In this document: piece by piece, positions 11,483 through 25,414 of the stretch
Layout of the letters: every line of letters begins with the position of its first letter
Numbering within the stretch: the stretch's first letter is position 1
Assembly (NCBI GenBank): GCA_002081555.1
Contig: MZNV01000143.1
Coordinates: forward strand, 1 to 32,624
Direction: 5' to 3'
Source: Protostelium mycophagum
Lineage: Eukaryota; Evosea; Variosea; Protosteliida; Protosteliaceae
Length of the DNA: 32,624 bases
Notes under the pieces: model-generated
Database searches by the model: none
Seen by the model: the letters and a program-made list of their open reading frames with translations, nothing else
What the model was told of the DNA's origin: nothing
Program-made: the position numbers and the translations under genes

Positions 11483-12183
11483 GATCGAATTTACCCAATG
11501 GACAAAAATTATTGACTTGGTTTCTTCACTTCAAAGTGAGCAAAGTGCAAATAAACCGACATATCCGATAACATCTTCATTTTCATTAACTTATTTCCGA
11601 TCTGTGTTTGTCTATATTATCCAATCGCATCAGTTCGCGAGGGTTCATGGGATTCTTGGTGATCGATATTTCCCGCCAAAATTATTCAGACAATATGGTC
11701 AATATAACCAGGCAGAGGATTATTTTGCAACCTCCTCATCAAGCGGGTCAACCTGTTGTCAAGGCGTAATTTCGGTTGCTGACTCCTGTGCATCTCTCAG
11801 AAATGTCAACAATGTCTCAAAAGGATCACCTGTCTTGTCGCCCTAGGGCCAACGTCGGTGCGACCGGGTTTTCTGTACAATTTGTGTCTTCCTCACTTGT
11901 AAGAGACACGTCATATAAACAAATTTCAGTTGGGACGGGGATCAATCCGGAAGTTTTGTTGGGGATGCAGTCACACAGAGTCCCTGAAAGAATTCGCAAC
12001 ACCCGAATATCCCTGACATTTTCGGGCATTTTGACATTTTGGCTGATAGACATACGTCATTTTAGAGATTTCATTCGATTTTTGCAGTTCGACAGAACTT
12101 CGGAATTGCGGGAGCGCAAATACCACTTCAACAAGTACACTGTCGCACACACCACTATCAGAAACACCTCAAACGTACGCACG
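11483..12183. other. Intergenic, upstream of secreted-protein gene
   Basis: About 700 nt with no convincing coding sequence. The long plus-strand frame running from 11776 into the secreted gene is an upstream extension without protein-like composition; the signal peptide at 12184 marks the likely start. A TATAAA-like string lies near 11914. It probably holds the 5' untranslated region and promoter of the 12184 gene. Confidence 0.5.
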
Positions 12184-14491
12184 ATGAGAATTACGCTTCT
12201 GCTTCTATGTCTCGGCATAGCAGCCACACAATACGTTGCCAACTTCGGTATCCAATCACCCGCATCAGGCTCTTCTATCCAACAGAATCAGGAATTCAAC
12301 CTCACCATCAATGTCTTTGGGAGTATGGCGGTTGGGTCCATTGCCGTCAACGTTACTCTCTACAACAAAGTAAACGGAAGGAGCATCTACTACGGACAAT
12401 TTCAAGACGATCAATATAGCCAGGTCTACAACAGGGGTACTGTTACCATCCCACTCCGAGCTCCAGGATCTGACTTTGGTGTTGGCAACTCCACAATTGT
12501 CGTCCATGATATCGTCGGCACAATTAATGCAGATGGCAGTTACACCATAGATTACTACGACCAACCGACTTATTCTTCGTTCGTCACCATCACTGAGACA
12601 TCTGAACAGCAATGCCTTCAGAACTGTTCTTACAACTACCCAAATGTGTTTCAGAGACCCGAAGCCTGCTGTGGTTGCTGCTCTTCTGCTGAGTTTTGCC
12701 AACAAACTAATATTTTGAGTATCTGCTGCCCTAAGACAGGCAGCTTCTGCGGTTGCATCTCTAATCGCGCGTTCTGCAGCGGTAAGATTTTCGACAACCT
12801 GTGTCACTCACTCTACACAGGTTACATCTATAACAACACCCAAAACCTCCCCTCCAATCCCGCAGGAGCATGTTATGACCCTAGTAACCCCACCACGGCT
12901 ACATGCTCTTACAGTTCTGGCTCCAACAATTGGATCCTGTGCCCCACCGGCTATACTGGCTGCATCCCTCAAGTAGTATTCAAATAAGTTGAGTGCATCA
13001 AAATGACTTGCTGCAGTTAAGCGGACTGTACCCTACGTGCTGCGCTTCTGGTACCACTTGCAACACTGCTGCTACTCAATATTCTGAACAATGTCTTCCC
13101 ATCGCCTCGACCACGTCCACCCCTGCGACAAGCTCCCCACCTGCCACATCATCACCCAGTCAGTCTGGTCTTGTAGTTGCCTCCCAGAACCCTTCTTGCC
13201 AGTCTAACTGCTCTTCGTCCAACGACACCTGCTGTGGTTGCTGTAGCAACGGTGCGACCTGTGATGGTGAGTACGAACACAACTATCTCCTTGAAAATAT
13301 ATCTGAAAATGAATAGGTAACGACGTCTCCCGAAGATGTTGCCCCGCCAACTCCGGATTCTGTGGCTGCATCTCAGACAGAGGCTTTTGTTCAGGGTCTG
13401 TCTACAACTCGTCCATCGGCAGTGTATCCGGTTATGATACTTTCGGTGCTTGCTTTGACGAGAGCTCTGCTACCTGCACCTATGATCCCAGCGAAAACCT
13501 TTGGATTGTTTGTCCTTTGCAATACACCGCCTGTGAGTCCAGCAGCTACTTCACGTGCTGCTCTCCAGACACTGTTTGCACCACCACAATTATTGACGCT
13601 CACCCCATCTGTGCTTCCAAGACAACCTACCCCTCTACAACCAGCCACAGCACCACTACACCCTCAAGACAGGCCGGAATATTTGTGGCCCCGACACCCG
13701 CTGAGTATTCCACTCTGGTTGGGGGACAACAGTACACATTCGGTTATCAATCTGCCACCACCCCTCCTGGAGACGTATTCATTCTATTCTTAGGCGGAAT
13801 AGCTTTGGATGAGGGAGCCTTCAACTCCAACCCTCTGTACATCACAACCACCATCCCTACAAGTCTTCCCAACGGTCTCTACAACTTGACATTGTTAGAG
13901 GAGCACAACAATTTGGGCCCTTTTGCATCATACAATACCGGAACTAGCAGATTCGTTTATGTACAGCAGCCTGGAAATACCGATGCATGCGAGAAGTCCA
14001 GCTATTGTCCCAGCACTCTTTGCGGCTGCAACGGTGCTTGCTACAGCCAAGATCAGTACTGCTGCCTCAGCGGACAATTGACTCAAAAGGCCTCCTGTCC
14101 CTCAGTTGTCACAATTCCTGCATCATCTAGTGCTGCCATGACCACTTCTGGACCTGCAGCATCGAACAAATGCGAGAAGACCAGTTACTGTGTGGATACT
14201 CTTTGCGGCTGCAATGGTGCTTGCTACAGCCAAGAGCAATACTGTTGCCCCAACGGACAATTGATTCAGAAGGCTTTCTGTCCCACTACCATTTCATCTT
14301 CTATTGGGTCTCAACCCGCAACCTCCTCATCCCCTGCGGGATCCCAACCCCCCAGTACATCCTTGAATACTTGTGTTCAGGCGGATTATTGCCCGTCCAC
14401 TTTGTGCGCTTGCAGCGGAGCTTGCTACGATCCCAACCAATACTGCTGCTCCAATGGCAATTTGACTCAGAAGGCATTCTGTCCCAATTAA
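12184..14491 (+). CDS. Secreted modular cysteine-rich protein
   Basis: Three exons (12184-12972, 13017-13266, 13317-14491) close at 737 residues. A signal peptide (MRITLLLLCLGIAATQ) leads into a beta-rich domain (FGIQSPASGSSI...NLTINVFGS). Two long modules follow, each with a CCGCCS knot and ending in a hydrophobic repeat (WILCPTGYTGC; WIVCPLQYTAC). A Ser/Thr/Pro linker leads to a second beta domain (about 13680-13970). Three 38-residue modules (13986-14102, 14167-14283, 14368-14488) share C-x4-YC-x3-LC-C-GACY-QYCC-NG-LTQKA-CP. These resemble fungal CBM52-type wall-binding modules (GACYDPxQYxC), an inference from pattern only. Many NxS/T sites and mucin-like linkers point to a cell-wall or matrix protein. 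A poly(A) signal AATAAA lies a few bases after the stop. Confidence 0.8.
13986..14488 (+). repeat. Three tandem 38-residue Cys modules
   Basis: Within the secreted protein, three copies of a six-to-eight-cysteine module with core CGCNGACYSQ and QYCC, separated by Ser/Ala/Thr/Pro linkers of about 20-28 residues. Copies one and two are nearly identical in the core; copy three has diverged (CACSGACYDP). This indicates recent internal duplication. Confidence 0.85.
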
Positions 14492-15181
14492 TCCACAATA
14501 AACACACCTCAATATCAATTGTTATAGAGAAAAGAATTCAGACACATCATTTTAAACCTGTGAGTTATGTTGGAAGATGCAAACCCGTTGCCAGAGCACA
14601 ATATCAACTCTCTATCATGGCAGACAGTTGTTCATAGGTGATTTTGTTCTCATCTTGCATGTTATTTACTTGATTATTTTTGTTGTGTATACTTAGAATA
14701 GAATCTATTCTGTTATTCTGCGTTGTTTTAAATATTCCAATATTTCATTATGCATTACTATTTCTGGTGCTGCTGCCCGCCATTGTTGGCACTTGCGAAA
14801 TCACGCAAGGATCTAGCATTGATACTATCATACATCGCACATCGTGATTGAGAGTCCCCATGCAAAATCCTTGTTACAGAAAATATAATCCTCAAATTGC
14901 TCATAATTGTCAAGTGATGGTTTACCGCACGTTCAAATGGTGAGATAAATTTTATAAATGCAGGAATGCACCAAGTCAGAATTGTTGGGATCGAACCTAC
15001 AGATGAGCGACGTCCCGTAGACACCCACTATGAATTAACCGATGAACCGAAGACCTGGTTTTGTGGAATGAATCAATCGTCTTTGCATGATGCATCACAG
15101 GTGTCAGAAATCGGGGAATGCAAAATAAATTATTATTGGTGATTTCAGATTGTGTCCACAGAATCTCACAGCAACCGAAAC
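14492..15181. other. Intergenic, with hairpin and box-B-like site
   Basis: About 690 nt without a convincing protein gene. A perfect 7-bp hairpin (AGAATAG, 3-nt loop, CTATTCT) sits at 14695-14711, just downstream of the secreted gene. On the minus strand a box-B-like GGTTCGATCCC lies at 14998-14988, about 30 nt downstream of a degenerate box-A-like region, but no acceptor stem of a normal tRNA forms; it could be a decayed tRNA-derived element. Confidence 0.45.
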
Positions 15182-17398
15182 ATGAACAGAGTGTTTCAGA
15201 CCGGAAGATCCTCCTTCAAACCAGGATCTAAGTTTCTTGGTGAGTTTTATCAGAAAGGTGTCAATACAAATGCATTTTTCAGGCAATCATTTGAGCCCTG
15301 CCCGTCCATCTTTCAGTGTCAACCAGAGAACCATTTCTGTTATCAACAAGAAGATATGCTCTCAATCATTCTCTGGTTTGAAGGCACTTGCCCTGGCTGC
15401 TACTGTCGGTCTATCAGGTACATTATTTCAACAAATCTGGAATTAAGAAGCCCAGCATCTCTCTTCCACTTTGAGAATGATGTCCAGGCAGAAGAAGATG
15501 GCGAGTACCCAGAGGAAGATGACATGGATCAACGATTGAGAGAGACAGTTCTCAAAGTTAACAAGGTTTCTCAATTCAAAAAAATCACAAAACACTCATT
15601 AATCATCCAAATAGGAATCTGGCAATGCAGCACCAATATACAGAGTTGTTTTAACTGGTGGCCCTTGTGGTGGTGTGAGTATCTTTTCCATCTCTGCGGA
15701 CTGACGAGGACAGAAATCGACCTCCCTATCTCTTCTCTCTGATCGTCTGAGATCACTCGGCTTTAGAGTTTTTGTCGTTCCCGAAGCCGCTACCATTGTT
15801 GTCACTGGAGGAGGCAAATGGAAGGTGATCATCTTCACAGATTTCAATTGAGAATAATGTGATGCAGGCCTTTGGTGATATGACCAACGATCAATTATTG
15901 GCGTTTGAGGGGACACTCATGAAGACAAAGATGGCACTAGAGGACTCTTTCTACGCCATCGCGAAAGGTTGTACATATCTGCCCACCCCTTGTCTTTCAT
16001 CACATAGGCTAAGACGTTATAGCGTCTAATGAGCCGAGTGTGATCATCTGCGACAGAGGAACTATGGACACTGCCGCTTACCTTCCAAGAGATGCTTGGG
16101 AGGTGCGTCCAAATTGGCTCTTAATCATCTTAAATGAGACAGGTGTTGTTGGACATTCACGGATGGAACATGTTGAACCTCAGAGATAGACGATATGATG
16201 CCGTGTTACATTTGGTGACGTCAGCAATTGGGGCCGAGAAATACTACACGACAGAAAACAATGCCGCCAGGTCAGAGAACGTTGGTACGATTGAATTTTT
16301 TGGCGGGAAAAGTTCTGAGAGAATCAGAGCAGGCGAGGGCTTTAGACTTTAAGATTCTGAATGCATGGGTTGGGCACCCCAATATCTATATTTTCGACAA
16401 CTCCACCGATTTTCAAGGTATTTTCCTCTGTATTTCTCTTGAAATTTCCCCGAATTTTCTGTAGATTACACCAGAATTTTCTCGACTTTTTCATGAAATT
16501 TTTCAGGAAAAGTTCAGAAGGTCATCACACAAGTGTGTCAAGTGGTGGGAGCACCTAAGCCTGTCGATTACAAGCGAAAATTCGTCATAGACAGTGCCTC
16601 AAAAGACAATACCCCTCCCGGTACTTTCGAGCAGTTTGAAGTCGAACAGACATACCTCTTAAATTCCAAGGGTGGTGAGTGTCTCTAAAGATCCAATCAC
16701 AGAATGTTGTAGAGGACAACGTTATGTTTATTCTGAAACGAACGTAATGAAATTTTATTCTATTTATAGACCATGCACTTTCAGACCCTATCAAAAATAT
16801 TATTCTGTCAGCTTGAAACTCTATGATATCACGTGATGACGTCACGTAGGACAGGACAAGAGCGGATATACCTACATCAGGAGGAGGGGTCAAAACGGCT
16901 CATACCATTACTCTCATTCTACAACGGCTGACAACAAAAACAACAATGACGTGGACGCGCAGCGCACTGTTTTAGAGAGACAGATCAGCGGAAGGGAATA
17001 CGTAGCCTTACTGAAGGTGAAATTTCTCCGAAATTTCGTGCTATTTTTAGAATCTAAGAAGAGTAGCAAGCAGATCCGAACAGAATCACTGTCCGAAAGA
17101 GAGTGAGATGTTTTATTTGGAACAACCAATACTTCCAACTGTCGACATTCTTGGAACCCAACGTGAATCTCACCGTATTAGAGACGGAGGTGAGCCGATT
17201 GTCGACATTTTATACATAACACAGACTAAAAATAGAACGTAGGTAGCAGACAAACGGAGGGGTATCGATTTACCAGAATGGCTCGAAGCGAAGTATGAAG
17301 TGACGGGAGATGAGAGGTTCTCCTCCTTCAAGATCTCCAAAACGGGAAGAGGCCCTGCGAAATTACAGAAGGCAAAGTCCATGCACTCTATGAAATAA
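15182..17398 (+). CDS. TTD14-like P-loop (AAA_28) protein
   Basis: The ATG at 15182 opens a basic, Ser-rich leader of about 70 residues. The NTPase part starts RVVLTGGPCGGKSTS, a Walker A motif split by an intron after GGPCGG, then LGFRVFVVPEAATIVVTGG. Next come VIICDRGTMDTAAYL, LNLRDRRYDAVLHLVTSA, GAEKYYTTENNAARSE, LNAWVGHPNIYIFDNSTDF and a C-terminal RVRCFIWNNQYFQL. This order and these strings match Drosophila TTD14 (TRPL translocation defect 14), a GTP- and PI3P-binding protein needed for TRPL channel trafficking. About twelve exons join across 38-190 nt introns, including 16418-16506 and 17017-17066, both dominated by GAAATTTC-like words. The C-terminal tail is basic (KISKTGRGPAKLQKAKS). 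The leader could be a targeting sequence. Confidence 0.82.
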
Positions 17399-17525
17399 GA
17401 TACTGTGCTCAGAATTGTGTTTGGGAGAAGAAAATAAATATTTTTGGAGTTGTTTTCAATGTAATGAGATGGAAAAGCGATTGATACTACATCGTCAAAA
17501 AAAATATTCATCTTTATATACAGTT

Positions 17526-18213
17526 TTACATGGCCTTCACATCCACATAGTCTTGGTCGTATTTCCTCCTTTTCTGTGTCGCTGACTTTGTGTTGTTGTT
17601 CTTCCTCTTGTCCGTCCTCACTTTGATCGTGATCTGACCGATCGGTTTTAGATCGGCCATGTCCTCCCCTCTACAACTCGGGCAGCAATATCCCTCTCCT
17701 TTGATGGTCTTCGATGAGCCGAAACTGTCTTCGCAGGCGGAGTGACACCACCGACTACATGTTCTACATGATAGCCACTCTTCTGGATTCCCTTCCTGTT
17801 CTTTTCCATAGATAAAGTGGCAGTATGAGCAGAACTGGTTCTTGTGGTACTTCAACCCGCAGGCGTTGCAGAGTTGAACGGACCTTCCCAAGACTTCAGA
17901 GTGCCACCCTTTTCGCCACTGTGGAGTCTCGCTCGTGTTACAATTTTCGCAGTGCTGTCGGAAATGCGAGATGAGATAGGCACCAAAGTTGATGTCAGAC
18001 TCCGGGAAGAGTTCTGCTTCCTCTATGAATTGTGAGGTAGTCCGACCAAAATGTGGCTTCATCATCGTGTGTGTCACGGTCATTATCTGGACCAGTAAGC
18101 TCCTCAATCAACTCTTTGTTCACCTTCAGTACGGCGTTTTGTCCTCTATAGATTCTTGTTTGTATTTGGTTGGTTGGTGTGTTCGTGGTGGATTGTTTTC
18201 GATGTGTCAACAT
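17526..18213 (-). CDS. GATA zinc finger plus PHD finger protein
   Basis: Two exons (18001-18213, 17526-17954) with a 46-nt intron give 213 residues. The N-terminal 70 residues are polar. The GATA-type finger begins HCENCNTSETPQWRKGW and ends LCNACGLKYHK; 23 residues separate the cysteine pairs instead of the usual 17-20. Immediately after is a C4HC3 PHD-like finger: CSYC, WLSCRTCSRWCHSAC, YCCPSCR. The tail is basic (RTDKRKNNNTK; KRRKY), as in a nuclear protein. GATA fingers bind DNA and PHD fingers read histone H3 tails, so a chromatin-linked transcription factor is likely. It converges on the TTD14-like gene, with 127 nt between stops. Confidence 0.82.
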
Positions 18214-18309
18214 TTCAGAAATTTCCGTTTGTGAATTTATTCGTCACCAATCTACCGATGGAATCTGCAGTTCAACCGTGCAAATTGACGGATGAATGGT
18301 GACATTAAA

Positions 18310-18492
18310 TTAATGATGATTCTTCCGATTCAAGGAAGTCGGACGATTCGCTGAATATTGGGAATACGTTGCTGTTCGTGGAACACCACTAAAGACAAGA
18401 AGCTTCTGAGGCTGAATTCCTCTCTTTGCGTGTGTTACCCCAATCTTGGGTTGTTTAGAGGAGTCGTACTCGTCATCTCTTAAAAGTAACAT
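18310..18492 (-). CDS. Possible small ORF, unknown
   Basis: A 60-codon minus-strand frame from an ATG in a fair context (ACCATGT) to TAA. The same frame is open about 43 further codons upstream (to near 18590), which could be an earlier exon. The product is basic and ends with NRKNHH. No family is recognised. It lies between the starts of the GATA-PHD and tyrosyl-tRNA synthetase genes and may equally be non-coding promoter sequence. Confidence 0.25.
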   Translation of the reverse strand: MLLLRDDEYDSSKQPKIGVTHAKRGIQPQKLLVFSGVPRTATYSQYSANRPTSLNRKNHH

Positions 18493-18698
18493 GGTCTCAG
18501 GCGAGAAAAGCTGTCCCGAGCGAATGATTAAGTCACCTGGATTTTGTTGTACAAAAGCTTGGAAATCAGAAGAATAGAAGATTATGCCATATTAAATTCG
18601 ATCGAACTTTGAGTGTTCCTGACGATGAAAAAAATTAGCAATAACGAACAGATTGGTTGGTTGTATTCTGATGATCCGATGTCATCTGATCAGAAGAA

Positions 18699-21399
<2,701 letters not shown>

Positions 21400-21419
21400 A
21401 TTCGCATATTTTATATGTT

Positions 21420-23376
21420 CTAATGATCAGCCTTCTCATCAGTGCTTCTCTTGTCCATCTCAGCCACGACGACCGGACTGATCTTCTTGTTGCTTTCTTC
21501 ATCATCAAACACCTCATTTCGGAATGATTCGAGAGAGACACGTGGATAGGCTTGATGTTCTGGTTTGTGATCTGTCTCATAATCGAGATGGACGAAGGCT
21601 CTCTCTACGGAGGGAAGACCTTCTAATTTCACCTTTGATGTTTGAGTTGGATGGAGGAGAGGTTTAAAGACATACTTGAAGGCTCTCTCCGATGTCATGT
21701 GCCTCTCTCAAGGTCATGTCTGGGCTCAATACAATGTCGACCTTATATTACCATCAGTCTCTCAGTCGACAAAAGATAGCGATGATCACCTCTACGTAGA
21801 ATCTGTTTCCCACAGAGTAAGCCCTTGCGGTGTCCATCTTTAAAATTCTCTTGTCATGAGTCAACCCTATTCTATTTTAGTCCATCTACATCGTTGTAGT
21901 CCACGGAAAATCATGATTTAAATAAAATGAACAGTGTACTCACCGATATAAGTGATCTTTCTGATGAATCCGGGGTCAGCGGTGACACCCACAATGAGCT
22001 GTGCGTGTTCAAAAGCGGTGGAGCACCAAGACCTCAATATGATTAGCGCCACCAATATAGCACCCATGGGGTCGATCCACCACTTGTATCTACTGGCTGC
22101 AGAAAAACTCAGGTCATTTTCGAACGGATTCTGATCAGATCTTCTCATCATCGTCCATTTGATCTTTCTGAAATGTAAATCTCGTTGAAAATTCACCCAA
22201 AATGGCACAGGTCAGACCGAAGCTGTTGACAAAGAGGTCGTTTCTGTGGTCGATCATGAGGGTCTTTACCGAGGGAAATCTCTTCAGTCCAAAGCAGTAT
22301 ATGAACAAGACCAACTTGGAGGCCAGCGAAGCGCAGACACAAGCTATTGGGAGGATTCCGAGATCTGGTGAAGACTCTTGCTTGATGAAGGCTTGGATAG
22401 ATTCAATCTGTAGATCTTCAATGAAAAGAAACGAGAAATTATTAAAAGTGTGATTTTGTTATTTCAAAAATTTTATTTTTATTAAAATTTATTAAAAAAT
22501 AAATTCGCATTATTTATTTCGATTTATTGAACCCCCATAGAAATAAAAATCTACTTACGATGAGAAGCATGGCCACAGCTGACATCAACACAGCGAAGCA
22601 GATGATACCTGCTGTCTCTATACGTGATTTTCCCTTTGGATTTTAGAACATTTCAGAAGACTTAGGAGGACTCACAACTGGATATTTTAAAGAGGAGCTC
22701 TTCTTGGAGGCTCTCTCTGCCCACAATAATATTACTCCAGATAAGAGATCCTGTCGTCATATCAGAAAAATAATGATGATTCTGTGCAAAAGATTACCAT
22801 GAAGGAGTCTGCCATCGTAGCGAACAAAGAGAGTGAACCAGAGTATATAGCAGCGAAGAGTTGTAAGATAAATAGGCAGATATTCACCGCAACTGAGCCG
22901 TAGATGGCGATCTTGACCTGGAGAAATGTTGGAGTCTTTCAAAGCAAGATGATGAACCTGGAAAGCCTCTTTTTTCAGTTTGTCCTCATCTTCAGGATCC
23001 GTAGCGGTTAAGAGGTCATCTATCACCTCATTTTGTTCCTGGTAGAATTTTCGGAGCTGAAAAAGTTCAAGGATTGTTTTGATCCGATTTCTCATCATCA
23101 TTACCTTCCTTCCTTTCACACTTTTGATCTCCTCCTCGTTCTTTCTGCGACTTCTAAGAACTGAAGCGTAGGGGTTGGTCTCCGAAGCGTCATATCTGCC
23201 GTTTGTTGAAAAAGATGGTTGGGGATGTGAATCTCAGATCAAAAAGATCCTCTGTCGGCGCACAATTGCTGAGAAAGGGCTCACCTGATCCGCTCTCCTC
23301 CTAAAAGAGATCTCCTCCTCTCAACAGGGGAATCTATAGCATCTCGAACATCCGTGATCACAAACGTCTGGCTCAT
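21420..23376 (-). CDS. Cation diffusion facilitator (metal tolerance type)
   Basis: Start at 23376 (MSQTFVITDVRDAIDSP). After a cytosolic leader comes LRKFYQEQNEVIDDLL, a segment typical of plant/fungal Mn- or Fe-type CDF proteins. Membrane helices follow, with the metal sites SLFATMADSFMDLL and MIDHRNDLFVNSFGL (DxxxD and HxxxD pairs), then KWWIDPMGAILVALIILRSW. The cytosolic C-terminal domain has RAYSVGNRFYVEVDIVLSPD, TLREAHDIGESLQ and LPSVERAFVHLDYETDHKPEH. The product exports divalent cations from the cytosol or into vesicles in exchange for protons. A long acidic tail follows. One intron (near 21850-21940) carries an inverted repeat CTACATCGTTGTAG. Gene ends abut those of the tyrosyl-tRNA synthetase. 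Confidence 0.9.
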
Positions 23377-23614
23377 CTGAACTGGTCATGATGATCTCCT
23401 GGTGAGCTCATACCGTTTTGTCAAAGATGGAGGTAATGCGGAATGTCAAGAGAAAATCAGTGAAAACCGTGTGAAAATTCAATCTTTTTGACGATTGGAT
23501 TCTGAGAGGGCTTCACATAATTTTCACAAACAGAACACGCACGCATCATACGACGAGCTCGAAGAGAATCATTATTTATTTCGAGCAAACAATATAAAAC
23601 CAAACATCATCGCA

Positions 23615-25140
23615 ATGGACGAGAACGAGAACCAGACTTTCCCTTTAGAGGTCACAGGTGAGATTATAAGTTGAAGGTGTCACTGACATGAGAAAGTCTT
23701 TCGTGGAAAAGACATACACACCTTCAATCAGCTTCAGAACAAACCTGGCTCAGAGGAGGAGAGGCCAACAAGCTTCATCACCATGAAATACCAGAAACAA
23801 ACATGGAGTGGGGCTAACGTCCGCGGAAAGAATCCCGTGTGGAACACATACACAACATTCGAGTGAGTAAAAGTGATTTCTGGGACAAGTTGTGTTCCTT
23901 ATTCTTAAATATTGCAGGGATGTATCCATTATCCGCACAAAATTGAGAATCGACGTCATGGATGTCAATGCCACCGAAGAGAAACACCAAGTCGGACACG
24001 TCTTGATCCCATTGGACATGCTTAAGCCCACATACGGCTATGTCCAAAAGTGGCTGCCACTGAATGATGACCCCTCTCATTCTCGTGGCCTCATCAAAGT
24101 GAAACTCGTATGGCTCAACCCTCTTTGGGAATCTGCCCAGAGAGACGCTGATGCTAAGCCGTGCGAGAAGATCCCAGCACCCATGTCCCCTGCCTCTGTA
24201 AGCAAGTACAGAAAGGAGAAGGCCGAGGCAGACGCTGGATGGTTCAGAAGAGCACAGTGGGATGACGCCAACGTCATGCCAGAAGGACCCATAAAGAAGG
24301 TCGATACAGAGGGAATGGACACCGACCAGCTGATCTACGAGGCCGACAGAGTTCAAGGCGAGTCCTTGGCCAGCACAAGGAGAGCCATAGCACAGCTCAA
24401 TGAGACGAAAGAACTCGGCGCCGCTGTAGCCGTTGAGCTCGATCGCCAAGGAAAACAAATGAAGGGCGTGGAGCACCAATTGGACACAATCGATGCTTTA
24501 ATGGACGATTCCCACCGAAAGATCAGAGCTACAAAGTCTATTGCTGGCGCTATTGCCAACCTCTTCACCAGAAATAAGTCAAAGAAAAGACTGGAAAAGC
24601 TGGCGCAGCTCAAGGCACAAGATGCCGCATGGAGGCCGCCCTCAGAGGATTACGGCGACAAGACAGAGGAGAGACAAGCTATCGAGGCCAGAAACAAGAT
24701 GCACATGTTAAGTCAGAAGCAACAAGCCGCTGCTAAAGCCGCCGAAGAGTGAGTGTTTGAATTTTAAATATTTTATTGTCTATCTACAATTTTATAATTT
24801 ATTTCTGCATTTACTCATTTTTATCAGAGAGGCTGAGGCTCTTAAGAATCCCAAAAAGAATAAGAAGAACAAGAAAGCACTCACAGAGGATGTACAGCCC
24901 ACACCAGAGGTACCAAAGACTGAGGACGCGGTCCAAGCCGAGATCGAGGAAAACTTGGACATAATGAGTGGAGCTCTGTCTGATCTGAAGAGCATGGCCA
25001 CACATATGGGAGTGGAGATCAATGATCATTCTTCCACCATCAGTGCCATGCAATCAAAGACGGCCAAGGCGGACATGAAGATCAGGACACAGGCAGCACA
25101 ACTAAAGAGGCCAGTGAACACCAGAAGAAGAGAAGTATAA
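23615..25140 (+). CDS. C2-domain/SNAP-29-like Qbc SNARE fusion
   Basis: Four exons (23615-23657, 23697-23862, 23918-24748, 24828-25140) close at 450 residues. Residues about 12-135 form a C2 domain: LEVTVFRGKDIHTF, KNPVWNTYTTF, LRIDVMDVNATEE, VGHVLIPLDML. A Qb SNARE helix follows (LASTRRAIAQLNETKELG..., ELDRQGKQ with the zero-layer Q), then IKSIAGAIANLF-like residues as in SNAP-29. After a Lys-rich linker comes a Qc helix (ENLDIMSGALSDLKSMATHMG, EINDHSSTI). SNAP-25/29 proteins pair with syntaxin and VAMP to fuse membranes. No palmitoylation cysteines or transmembrane segment are seen, so the C2 domain may supply membrane binding (inference). The Qc zero-layer position appears to be His. ATAAATAAAG follows at the stop as poly(A) signal. 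Confidence 0.85.
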
Positions 25141-25231
25141 ATAAAGAAGATCCAAGAAAGCTTCCTTTCGTCGTAAGGTCTGTCAAAATAAAGCGTGTCT
25201 TCCAGAAAAAAAGAACCATCAGAAGAGAGAC

Positions 25232-25414
25232 ATGGAAACCTTCGATTTATTCTTATGCACTGTGAGTGCCACAACGATGATCCTCTTGGCGATCATGTGG
25301 GTTGAGCTTATGCGAGGTACGATTCGTTCCATCTCTTTGTATTGACGAAATGTAGTAAATGAGAAGATGGAGTTGCAAACACTGAAAAAACAGACGAATG
25401 GTACAACCTATTAA
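25232..25414 (+). CDS. 47-residue single-pass membrane protein
   Basis: Two exons (25232-25316, 25356-25414) with a 39-nt GT-AG intron. An acidic start (METFDLF) leads into one hydrophobic helix (LCTVSATTMILLAIMWVEL), then a short basic tail (KMELQTLKKQTNG). The frame crosses the intron cleanly and the splice sites are good, which favours a real micropeptide. I do not recognise the family. It lies about 90 nt after the SNARE gene on the same strand. Confidence 0.5.

Noticed and set aside
11776-12183. N-terminal extension of the secreted protein, since the frame is open upstream of 12184.
   Set aside because: The upstream 136 codons have no domain and would bury a clear signal peptide that begins at 12184.
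12265-12807. A 180-codon minus-strand frame opposite the secreted gene.
   Set aside because: It is the shadow of a strongly supported coding exon on the other strand and has no protein-family features.
14985-15060. A tRNA or tRNA-derived SINE on the minus strand, from a box-B-like GGTTCGATCCC and an approximate box A.
   Set aside because: No acceptor stem adjoins the T arm, the T stem has a mismatch, and no terminal repeats or tail are visible. It may be a decayed element but cannot be supported.
23814-24479. A 221-codon minus-strand frame opposite the C2-SNARE gene.
   Set aside because: It crosses an intron of the real gene and mirrors its coding exon; no domain is recognised.
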